Source: MM2 sp035460165
GTDB taxonomy: Bacteria > Pseudomonadota > Gammaproteobacteria > Burkholderiales > Methylophilaceae
Length of the DNA: 64,000 bases
Reading direction: 5' to 3'
Assembly: GCA_035460165.1 (NCBI GenBank)
Contig: DATHWW010000008.1
Coordinates: forward strand, 1 to 64,000
Made by a program: the position numbers and the translations under genes. The notes beneath the pieces are model-generated. The model did not search any database. It saw only the letters and a program-made list of their open reading frames with translations, and was not told where the DNA came from. Shown one piece after another: positions 7,632 to 15,064 of this stretch (position 1 is its first letter; the number at the start of each line of letters is the position of its first letter).

Positions 7632-8891
7632 ATGTCAAAAAAAATCAAAAATGCGTTTTACGCGCAATCCGGCGGCGTGACGGCCGTCATCAACGCTTCG
7701 GCCTGCGGCGTCATCGAAACCGCACGCAAGCATCCCGATAAAATCGGCAAGGTTTACGCCGGCCGCAACGGCATCATCGGCGCGCTGACCGAAGACCTCA
7801 TCGATACCAGCAAGGAAAGCGACGCAGCCATCGCGGCTCTCCGCTCCACCCCTTCCGGCGCGTTCGGCTCCTGCCGCTACAAGCTCAAGAGCCTGGAAAC
7901 CAACCGCCGCGAATACGAGCGCCTGATCGAAGTCTTCCGCGCGCACGATATCGGTTATTTCTTCTACAACGGCGGCGGCGATTCCGCCGATACCTGTTAC
8001 AAGATTTCCCAGCTGTCCGAGACCATGGGCTATCCGGTGCAGGCGATCCATGTGCCGAAGACCGTGGACAACGACCTGCCGATCACCGACAACTGCCCCG
8101 GCTTCGGCTCCGTCGCAAAATACATTGCCATCTCCACGCTGGAAGCCAGTTTCGACGTGCGCTCGATGTGCAAGACCTCGACCAAGATTTTCGTCATTGA
8201 AGTGATGGGTCGCCATGCCGGCTGGATCGCGGCGGCGGGTGGGTTGGTGGAGGACTACGGTTTCCCGGTGGTGATTCTCTTCCCGGAAATCGAATTCGAC
8301 CCGGAAAAATTTCTCGCCCGCGTGGACGAGATGGTGAAAAAGCACGGCCATTGCACGGTGGTCGTTTCCGAAGGCTGCCATTATCCTGACGGCAAGTTCA
8401 TCGCCGAGCAGGGCATCAAGGACGTCTTCGGCCATGCGCAACTTGGCGGGGCCGCGCCCATCGTCGCCAATATGATCAAGAATGCCTTGGGGCATCGCTT
8501 CCACTGGGCCGTGGCGGATTACCTGCAACGTGCCGCACGTCACATCGCCTCGAAAACTGACGTCAAGCAGGCCTACGAGCTGGGCAAGGCGGCCGTCGAT
8601 CTGGCGCTTAAGGGAAAAAACTCGGTGATGCCGGCCATTATCCGCGTGTCAGACGAGCCCTATAAATACAAGATTGGCCATGCTGAGCTGAAGGATGTCG
8701 CCAACGTCGAAAAATTCATGCCGCTGAATTTCATCAGCAAGGACGGTTTCGGCATTACCGAACAGTGCAAGCGCTACCTGCGCCCGCTGATCGCAGGTGA
8801 GGATTACCCGAAGTACGAGGGCGGACTGCCGGTTTACGTTTCGCTCAAGAATGTGGCCGTCGAGCGGCGCTTGTCCGAATTCAGTTTGTAA
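7632..8891 (+). CDS. pfp: Pyrophosphate-dependent 6-phosphofructokinase
   Basis: A 419-residue PfkA-superfamily enzyme interconverting fructose-6-phosphate and fructose-1,6-bisphosphate. Motifs are the N-terminal AQSGGVTAVINAS, NGGGDSADT where ATP enzymes have GGDGS, PKTVDNDLP (the lysine form typical of PPi-using enzymes) and EVMGRHAGWIA for substrate binding. The ATG at 7632 is preferred over the in-frame GTG at 7611 because GAGGAGG (7613-7619) lies upstream of it. Neighbours support PPi use: soluble pyrophosphatase before and proton-pumping pyrophosphatase after. In methanotrophs a homologous gene is linked to hppA. PPi use is inferred from motifs, not shown. Confidence 0.9.
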   Translation: MSKKIKNAFYAQSGGVTAVINASACGVIETARKHPDKIGKVYAGRNGIIGALTEDLIDTSKESDAAIAALRSTPSGAFGSCRYKLKSLETNRREYERLIEVFRAHDIGYFFYNGGGDSADTCYKISQLSETMGYPVQAIHVPKTVDNDLPITDNCPGFGSVAKYIAISTLEASFDVRSMCKTSTKIFVIEVMGRHAGWIAAAGGLVEDYGFPVVILFPEIEFDPEKFLARVDEMVKKHGHCTVVVSEGCHYPDGKFIAEQGIKDVFGHAQLGGAAPIVANMIKNALGHRFHWAVADYLQRAARHIASKTDVKQAYELGKAAVDLALKGKNSVMPAIIRVSDEPYKYKIGHAELKDVANVEKFMPLNFISKDGFGITEQCKRYLRPLIAGEDYPKYEGGLPVYVSLKNVAVERRLSEFSL

Positions 8892-8901
8892 GTGCAATCC
8901 C

Positions 8902-8928
8902 CGCCGTCTTCCCGACGGCGTTTTTTTT
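8902..8928 (+). terminator. Rho-independent terminator after the phosphofructokinase gene
   Basis: A 7-bp GC-rich stem (8902-8908 with 8914-8920), a 5-base loop and eight T. The phosphofructokinase and hppA genes are thus adjacent but probably not a simple single transcript, unless read-through occurs. Confidence 0.88.
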
Positions 8929-9017
8929 GGTTGCTTCAAGAAAGGTAGTTTGGACGTGATCTAAGAGGGTTTGGGCTGACCCATGATTCGGCCTTGTCAG
9001 CTAAGGAGGAGATGTTG

Positions 9018-11042
9018 ATGTCGGAAAGTATCATGTTTGCTTTGGCATGTGCTGTACTCGCGATCATCTACGGCGGCGTGACGATCATGTGGGTACTGGC
9101 GCAACCGGCGGGGAATGCCCGGATGGTGGAAATTGCATCGGCCATCCAGGAGGGCGCTTCCGCGTATCTTAACCGGCAGTACGGGACCATAGGCCTGGTC
9201 GGATTGCTGCTGTTTGCAATCATCTGGGTGGCCCTGGGGAGTTTGACGGCGTTCGGTTTCGCTATCGGCGCCGTGCTGTCCGCTGCTGCCGGTTACATCG
9301 GCATGAACATCTCGGTTCGATCCAATCTTCGTACCGCGCAGGCGGCGCATAACGGCATCAATGCCGCACTGCAGGTGGCTTTCCGCGGCGGCGCAATCAC
9401 CGGCATGCTGGTGGTCGGCCTCGGGTTGCTGGGGGTGGCCGGATATTACCTGTTTCTGTTGATGATTACGCCGGAAGGCGAGGCGGTCAGCACCGGCCCG
9501 CTGGTTGGCCTGGCGTTCGGCAGTTCGCTGATTTCCATCTTCGCCCGTCTCGGCGGCGGCATCTTCACCAAGGGTGCGGACGTCGGTGCCGACCTGGTGG
9601 GCAAGGTCGAGGCCGGCATTCCGGAAGACGATCCGCGCAACCCGGCGGTGATCGCGGACAACGTTGGCGACAACGTCGGTGACTGTGCCGGCATGGCGGC
9701 CGACCTGTTCGAGACCTACGCTGTGACTATCATCGCGACCATGCTGCTGGGCACGCTGCTGATGCCGGGTTCGGAAAACGCCTTGACCTATCCGTTGGTG
9801 CTGGGCGGCATTTCCATCGTCGCGTCCATCATCGGCACCTTCTTCGTCAAGGCGCGCGAGGGCGGCAAGATCATGAATGCGCTCTATCGCGGCCTGATCG
9901 TATCCGGCGTGCTGTCGGCGATCGCGTTCTATCCGGTGACCAATTACATGATGGCGGACAGCGGGCTGGGCTATTCCACCCTCAGCATCTACCTGGCCAC
10001 ACTGATCGGCCTGGCGGTGACGGCGGCGATGGTGGTGATCACCGAGTACTACACCGCCACCGAATACGGCCCGGTGAAGCACGTCGCGGTCTCATCCACC
10101 ACCGGCCACGCGACCAACATCATCGCTGGTCTGGGCGTGTCGATGAAGGCCACCGCCGCGCCGGTACTGGTGATCTGTCTCGGCATCCTCGGCGCGCATT
10201 ATGTGGCTGGGTTGTACGGCATTGCCGTGGCGGCTACCGCGATGCTGTCGATGGCGGGCATCATCGTTGCGCTCGACGCCTATGGCCCGATTACTGACAA
10301 CGCGGGCGGTATCGCCGAAATGGCGCACTTGCCGAAGGCGATCCGCGACATCACCGATCCGCTGGACGCGGTGGGCAACACCACCAAGGCGGTCACCAAG
10401 GGCTATGCGATTGGTTCGGCAGGCCTGGCTGCGCTGGTGCTGTTTGCCGATTTTACGCACGAGCTGGGTGTGCACAGCGGGGTCGAAACCACGTTCGATC
10501 TCTCCAACCACATGGTGCTGGTCGGCCTCCTGATCGGCGGCATGATTCCCTATCTGTTCGGCGCGATGGCGATGGAGGCGGTGGGGCGTGCGGCATCCTC
10601 GGTGGTGGTCGAGGTGCGCCGCCAGTTCAAGGAAATGCCGGGCATCATGGATCACACCGAGAAGCCGGATTATTCGCGCGCGGTGGATATGCTGACCAAG
10701 GCCGCGATTAAGGAGATGATCATTCCGTCGCTGTTGCCGGTGCTGGTCCCCATCCTGGTCGGCAAGCTGCTCGGCGCGCAGGCGCTGGGAGGATTGCTGA
10801 TCGGCACTATCGTCACTGGCCTGTTCGTCGCGATCTCGATGACAGTGGGCGGCGGCGCGTGGGATAACGCCAAGAAGCACATCGAAGACGGCCATCACGG
10901 CGGCAAGGGTTCCGACGCGCACAAGGCGGCGGTCACCGGCGATACGGTGGGCGATCCCTACAAGGATACCGCCGGCCCGGCGATCAACCCGCTGATCAAA
11001 ATCATCAATATCGTGGCGCTGCTGATCGTGCCCATCCTTTAA
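9018..11042 (+). CDS. hppA: Membrane proton-translocating pyrophosphatase
   Basis: A 674-residue pump with about 16 membrane helices that couples PPi hydrolysis to H+ transport. The catalytic loop is seen as KGADVGADLVGKVEAGIPED followed by DNVGDNVGDCAGMAADLFE. The C-terminal loop DNAKK and GDTVGDPYKDTAGPAINPL is present. The motif GNTTKA carries lysine where K+-dependent enzymes have alanine, indicating the K+-independent H+-pumping class. ATG 9018 is chosen because AAGGAGGAG (9003-9011) is ideally spaced; TTG 8994 and ATG 9012 are in frame but fit worse. Confidence 0.95.
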   Translation: MSESIMFALACAVLAIIYGGVTIMWVLAQPAGNARMVEIASAIQEGASAYLNRQYGTIGLVGLLLFAIIWVALGSLTAFGFAIGAVLSAAAGYIGMNISVRSNLRTAQAAHNGINAALQVAFRGGAITGMLVVGLGLLGVAGYYLFLLMITPEGEAVSTGPLVGLAFGSSLISIFARLGGGIFTKGADVGADLVGKVEAGIPEDDPRNPAVIADNVGDNVGDCAGMAADLFETYAVTIIATMLLGTLLMPGSENALTYPLVLGGISIVASIIGTFFVKAREGGKIMNALYRGLIVSGVLSAIAFYPVTNYMMADSGLGYSTLSIYLATLIGLAVTAAMVVITEYYTATEYGPVKHVAVSSTTGHATNIIAGLGVSMKATAAPVLVICLGILGAHYVAGLYGIAVAATAMLSMAGIIVALDAYGPITDNAGGIAEMAHLPKAIRDITDPLDAVGNTTKAVTKGYAIGSAGLAALVLFADFTHELGVHSGVETTFDLSNHMVLVGLLIGGMIPYLFGAMAMEAVGRAASSVVVEVRRQFKEMPGIMDHTEKPDYSRAVDMLTKAAIKEMIIPSLLPVLVPILVGKLLGAQALGGLLIGTIVTGLFVAISMTVGGGAWDNAKKHIEDGHHGGKGSDAHKAAVTGDTVGDPYKDTAGPAINPLIKIINIVALLIVPIL

Positions 11043-11060
11043 GGCCGTTCGCTGCACATC

Positions 11061-11092
11061 AAGCCCGCCTGGGAAACCAGGCGGGCTTTTTT
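11061..11092. terminator. Terminator between hppA and the LysR gene
   Basis: A perfect 12-bp stem (11061-11072 with 11077-11088), GAAA tetraloop and T-run. It lies between convergent genes, starting 18 bases after hppA and ending just before the LysR gene's stop, and may serve both strands. Confidence 0.92.
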
Positions 11093-11098
11093 ATTGCG

Positions 11099-12037
11099 TC
11101 AGTTCGGCAGGCGCTGCGGATAGGTCGACCGCGTCTGCACCAGGTCGCTGGTGTCGAACAGCTCCGCCACCCAGTCGATGAACACCCGCACCTTGGAAGA
11201 TAGGTGGCGATTCTGCGGATAAAGTGCGTAGATAGGCAGGTTTTCGGACAGGTAGGAGCCGAGCACGATCACTAGTTCGCCCGAGGCGATGTGATCCTGC
11301 ACCATGAAAGTCGGTTGTTGGGCGATGCCGGCGCCAGCCAGTGTGGCAGCAACGCATGCGTCCCCGTCGTTCAGTATCAAACGATGGCGGCCGAGGATGA
11401 CGGTCGTGACGCCATCCTTGGTAAAGTCGAATTCGTAGATTTTACCGGTCTTGGCTGAAAAGTAATGTACGCCCATGTGCCGCTCGATATCGGCCGGGCT
11501 CTCCGGCACCCCATACTCTGCCAAATAAGCCGGACTGGCGCAGGTGACAAACTTGAGCGAGCCCAGACGGCGGGCTACCAGTGACAAATCCGTCAGCTCC
11601 CCGCCGCGGATCACGCAATCCACTCCCTCTTCCAGCAAATCGACCGGCCGGTCGTTGCAGCCGACTTCCAGCTCGATCTCGGGATAGCGCCGGAAAAAAT
11701 CGTGTAACGCCGGAATGAGTATCCGGCGGCCGATGGAGCCCGGTACGTCCACCCGCAGGCGCCCCTTGGGGCTGGCCGTGGCCTGGCTGACCAGCGTTTC
11801 CGTCTCCTCCAGCTCCTGCAGCAGGCGCACCGCGCGTTCATAGTAGGCGGCCCCGTCCGTGGTGACGCTGACGTGGCGCGTCGTACGGTTGAGCAGCTTG
11901 ACGCGCAGCCGCGCTTCCAGCGCCTGCACCTGTGCCGATACCGTGGTTTTGGGCAGATTGAGTGATACAGCCGCCTTGGTAAAGCTTGCCAGTTCCACCA
12001 CCCGGGTAAACGCCAGCATGGCATCGAAACGGTCCAT
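11099..12037 (-). CDS. LysR-type transcriptional regulator
   Basis: A 312-residue regulator. The N-terminal helix-turn-helix spans about residues 15-40 (SFTKAAVSLNLPKTTVSAQV) with the usual linker helix, and the substrate-binding domain starts near residue 90 (GRLRVDVPGSIGRRILIPAL). It belongs to the large CrgA/DsdC-like betaproteobacterial group with LNRTTRHVSVTTDGAAYYER. It is divergent from the dehydrogenase-hydrolase-RND operon, with 130 bases between starts and a perfect inverted repeat near its own start, so it most likely controls that operon and itself. The effector is unknown. Confidence 0.92.
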   Translation of the reverse strand: MDRFDAMLAFTRVVELASFTKAAVSLNLPKTTVSAQVQALEARLRVKLLNRTTRHVSVTTDGAAYYERAVRLLQELEETETLVSQATASPKGRLRVDVPGSIGRRILIPALHDFFRRYPEIELEVGCNDRPVDLLEEGVDCVIRGGELTDLSLVARRLGSLKFVTCASPAYLAEYGVPESPADIERHMGVHYFSAKTGKIYEFDFTKDGVTTVILGRHRLILNDGDACVAATLAGAGIAQQPTFMVQDHIASGELVIVLGSYLSENLPIYALYPQNRHLSSKVRVFIDWVAELFDTSDLVQTRSTYPQRLPN

Positions 12038-12058
12038 TCATCCTCCCTCGTGTTTAAT

Positions 12059-12077
12059 TGTCCAGTATTAATGGACA
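12059..12077. promoter_or_regulatory. Candidate LysR operator in the divergent promoter region
   Basis: TGTCCA-N7-TGGACA, a perfect 6-bp inverted repeat with the T-N11-A geometry of LysR sites, lies 22 bases upstream of the LysR start and about 90 bases upstream of the dehydrogenase start. AT-rich DNA follows at 12078-12120. It is a plausible autoregulation and activation site. Confidence 0.55.
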
Positions 12078-12167
12078 GTATTTCTAATATTAGCTTATTT
12101 ATCTAGTAATAGTGCATAGATATAGTGGGCACAGCTTTCAAACATCTCATATTCAAGGAGCAGGATC

Positions 12168-12923
12168 ATGGCTAACAAACTCGCAAACAAAGTCGCCGTC
12201 GTCACGGGTGCATCCAAGGGTATAGGCGCCGCCATTGCAAAGCTGTACGCAGCGGAAGGCGCATCGGTCGTCGTCAACTATTCCTCCAGCAAGGCCAGCG
12301 CCGATCAGGTCGTGGCCGATATCGTCAAGGCCGGCGGCAAGGCGATCGCGGTACAGGCCAATGTGGCGGTTAAGTCCGATATCGAAAACCTCTTCAAGCA
12401 AGCCACCCAGGCTTACGGCAAGGTCGACATCCTCGTCAACAATGCCGGCGTCTACGAATTTTCACCGCTGGAAGAAGTCACCGAAGAACACTTCCACAAG
12501 CAATTCAACCTCAACGTGCTGGGCCTGATCCTGACCACTCAGGAAGCCATCAAGCACTTTACCGAAGCAGGCGGCAGTATCGTCAACATCAGTTCGCTGG
12601 TCTCCGGCACCTACGCGCTCGCCACCGCCGCGGTTTACAGCGCCACCAAGGCCGCCGTCGACGCGATCACACGCTCGCTTTCCAAGGAGCTGGGCCCGCG
12701 CAAGATACGCGTCAACGCGATCAACCCCGGCATGGTGGAAACCGAAGGCCTGCATAGCGTCGGTTTCGCCGAAGGCGAGTTCCGCACTTACATCGAAAGC
12801 CAGACACCGCTGGGCCGTATCGGCCAGGTTCAGGATATCGCCCCGGCCGCCGTCTTCCTGGCCTCCGACGATGCCGCCTGGATCACCGGCGAAGCGCTGT
12901 ACATTGCCGGCGGCCTGCGCTGA
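12168..12923 (+). CDS. Short-chain dehydrogenase/reductase
   Basis: A 251-residue classical SDR. The cofactor motif is TGASKGIG (about residues 15-22), the structural motif is NNAG, and the catalytic Ser and Tyr-x-x-x-Lys are in NISSLVSG and YSATK. The C-terminal TPLGRIGQVQDIAPAAVFLA and ITGEALYIAGG are typical of FabG-like enzymes. It is the first gene of the operon leading into the hydrolase-like protein and RND pump. The substrate is unknown; co-location with an efflux pump suggests modification of a compound that is then exported or detoxified (inference). Confidence 0.92.
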   Translation: MANKLANKVAVVTGASKGIGAAIAKLYAAEGASVVVNYSSSKASADQVVADIVKAGGKAIAVQANVAVKSDIENLFKQATQAYGKVDILVNNAGVYEFSPLEEVTEEHFHKQFNLNVLGLILTTQEAIKHFTEAGGSIVNISSLVSGTYALATAAVYSATKAAVDAITRSLSKELGPRKIRVNAINPGMVETEGLHSVGFAEGEFRTYIESQTPLGRIGQVQDIAPAAVFLASDDAAWITGEALYIAGGLR

Positions 12924-12966
12924 GCGGAAGCCAATTCACCCATAACCTTTTGCATTAACACCGACC

Positions 12967-13770
12967 ATGGACCCGATCTTGAACACCGCCGACATGCAGC
13001 CTTGGAGCACGGAGTTTGCCTCGCAGCACACCGAGGAAACGGTGGGGCTGCGCGTATTCGGCAAGTCGGAGGGCGGTGCTGCGCGGCCGGCGGTGCTGTA
13101 TTTCCATGGCGGGCTGTTCAACTGCGGCAGTGTGGAAGATGCAGCGGGGATGGCCCGCGCACTGGCGGGCGAGGCGGCGATAGTCTGCGTGGACTATCCG
13201 CTCGCGCCCAAGCTGCATTTCCCGGCGACGGTGGAACTTGCCTTCGAAGCGCTGCAGTGGACGGCGGCCCATGCTTCCGAGCTCGGTGTCGATGCTGCCC
13301 GCATCGTCGTCGCGGGCGACCAGGCGGGCGGCAATTTGGCCGCCGCCGTGGCCATGATGGCGCGCGACCGGGGCCTGGGCATAGACCGCGCCAAACTGCG
13401 GGGGCAGGTATTGATCAGTCCCATGCTGGACCCGCAGCAAGCCACCCAGTCGATGCAGAAGGCGGGCGACTGCCCGTGCCGCAAAGCCTGGAGCGATTAC
13501 CTGCCTTGTGCCAGCGATGCGATGCATCCCTATGCCGCGCCCATCACCTCCCGCCGCTTGGGCGGCCTGGCGCCGGCCTTGATCGTCAGCGCGGAGCTGG
13601 ATCCGCTGCGCGACGAGGCTGAGCAATACGCCGCCAAATTGATTGCAGCCGGCGTGCCGGTGCAGATGCGCCGGCTGCAAGACGCCCAGGGCCGCCTGGT
13701 CCAGCCCGAGCACCCCAATTTCGATCAGGTCGTGCAGATCGTCAGCCATTTCGTGGCCGATGTTGCATGA
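12967..13770 (+). CDS. Alpha/beta-hydrolase-fold protein lacking the catalytic serine
   Basis: A 267-residue protein of the hormone-sensitive-lipase/acetyl-hydrolase family. The oxyanion-hole motif HGG is intact (H47-G48-G49 in YFHGGLF). At the nucleophile elbow, where the family has G-D-S-A-G-G, this protein reads GDQAGG with Q119 in place of serine. A candidate acid, D212 in ELDPLRDEAEQYA, and a possible histidine, H249, remain. It should therefore not act as a normal esterase, and a binding or regulatory role is more likely. It lies between the dehydrogenase and the MexE-like gene, 43 bases from each. Confidence 0.85.
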   Translation: MDPILNTADMQPWSTEFASQHTEETVGLRVFGKSEGGAARPAVLYFHGGLFNCGSVEDAAGMARALAGEAAIVCVDYPLAPKLHFPATVELAFEALQWTAAHASELGVDAARIVVAGDQAGGNLAAAVAMMARDRGLGIDRAKLRGQVLISPMLDPQQATQSMQKAGDCPCRKAWSDYLPCASDAMHPYAAPITSRRLGGLAPALIVSAELDPLRDEAEQYAAKLIAAGVPVQMRRLQDAQGRLVQPEHPNFDQVVQIVSHFVADVA

Positions 13771-13812
13771 GTTGCCAACCCGTTTCTTATCAATAACAAG
13801 GGAGTTTTCATC

Positions 13813-15036
13813 ATGGAAACCGCTACTCCGATTTTTTCCCGCAAGCTGATCGCGGTTGCCATCGGCCTCGCGCTCGTCGGCAGCGCCGTTGGTATTTCGC
13901 TCAACAGCGAAGCGGCCAAGCCGCAGAACGTGGCAACGGCGCCTACGCCCGTCACCGTGGCGCCGGTCGTCGAACGCTCGGTGATCGAGTGGGACGATTT
14001 CTCCGGCCGGGTCGAAGCCATCGAATACGTGGAAATCCGCCCGCGCGTAGCCGGCACTATCGATGCCGTGCATTTCCGCGAAGGCCAGATGGTCCGGAAA
14101 GGCGACCCGCTATTCACCATAGACCCGCGTCCGTACGAAGCTGAATTGGCACGCGCCGAGGCAGAAAAAGCCCAGGCGCAGGCGACGCTGGCGCTGTCAC
14201 AGACCGAGCTCGAGCGTACGCGCCGCCTGGCCGATGAACACGCGGTCGCCCGGCGCGAGCTGGATCAGCGCAGCAGCGCGGTGCTGGAAGCCGAGGCGCG
14301 CCTCAAGGCGGCCGAAGCGGCGGTGATGACCGCCAGACTCAACCTGCAATACACCGCGATCACCGCGCCGGTCAGCGGTCGCGTGTCGCGTGCCGAGATC
14401 ACCACCGGTAATCTGGTCGGCGTCGGCCCTAACGTGCCCGCATTGACGACATTGGTGTCGGTCTCGCCGGTGTATGTGAATTTCGAGATCGACGAGCAGA
14501 CCTTCCAGCGCTATGCGGCGCAAGGCGCGGCCGGCAATGCCAATGTCGCCCGCATTCCGGTGGCAATCGGGCTGAGCAACGAGGAGGGCTACCCGCATCC
14601 GGCGCAATTGCAGGCGTTCGATAACCGCGTCGATACCGCCTCGGGCACGATCCGCGTGCGCGCCATCATCAACAACCCTGCCAACCTGCTCACCCCCGGC
14701 ATGTATGCCCGAGTGCGCATCGGCGGTGGCGGCAGCAAGCCGGCGCTGCTGATCGACGACAAGGCGGTGGGCACCGACCAGGACAAGAAGTACGTGATGG
14801 TGGTCGACGCAGCCAACAAGGCGATCTACCGCGCCGTAGCGCTGGGCCCGGTCATCGACGGCAAGCGCGTCGTGCGCTCCGGCTTGCAACAGGGCGAGAA
14901 GGTGATCGTCAACGGCTTGCAGCGCGTGCGTCCCAATGACCTGGTTGCGCCCGTCGTGGCCGGCGATGTGTCGCCGCAGGCCAACGCGAAGGCGGCAGAG
15001 CAGCGCGCGCAGCCGTCCGGCAAGAAGCTGATCTGA
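13813..15036 (+). CDS. RND efflux periplasmic adaptor (MexE-like)
   Basis: A 407-residue membrane fusion protein. The N-terminal signal or anchor is at residues about 10-30 (LIAVAIGLALVGSAVGISL). Then come the lipoyl half-motif (EYVEIRPRVAGTIDAVHFREG), a coiled-coil hairpin at about residues 110-180 rich in Ala, Glu and Arg, the second lipoyl half (YTAITAPVSGRVSRAEITTG) and the beta-barrel region. It bridges the inner-membrane pump and outer-membrane channel encoded by the next two genes. There is no lipobox cysteine, so it is probably anchored by the N-terminal helix. AAGGGAG precedes the ATG. Confidence 0.95.
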   Translation: METATPIFSRKLIAVAIGLALVGSAVGISLNSEAAKPQNVATAPTPVTVAPVVERSVIEWDDFSGRVEAIEYVEIRPRVAGTIDAVHFREGQMVRKGDPLFTIDPRPYEAELARAEAEKAQAQATLALSQTELERTRRLADEHAVARRELDQRSSAVLEAEARLKAAEAAVMTARLNLQYTAITAPVSGRVSRAEITTGNLVGVGPNVPALTTLVSVSPVYVNFEIDEQTFQRYAAQGAAGNANVARIPVAIGLSNEEGYPHPAQLQAFDNRVDTASGTIRVRAIINNPANLLTPGMYARVRIGGGGSKPALLIDDKAVGTDQDKKYVMVVDAANKAIYRAVALGPVIDGKRVVRSGLQQGEKVIVNGLQRVRPNDLVAPVVAGDVSPQANAKAAEQRAQPSGKKLI

Positions 15037-15064
15037 GTCCGCTCAGCCCTCCAGGAATAAAACC

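Noticed and set aside
8997..10082. A 361-residue minus-strand open frame, and a further one at 10092-11057
   Set aside because: Both are antisense to hppA and lack any coding features beyond an open frame.
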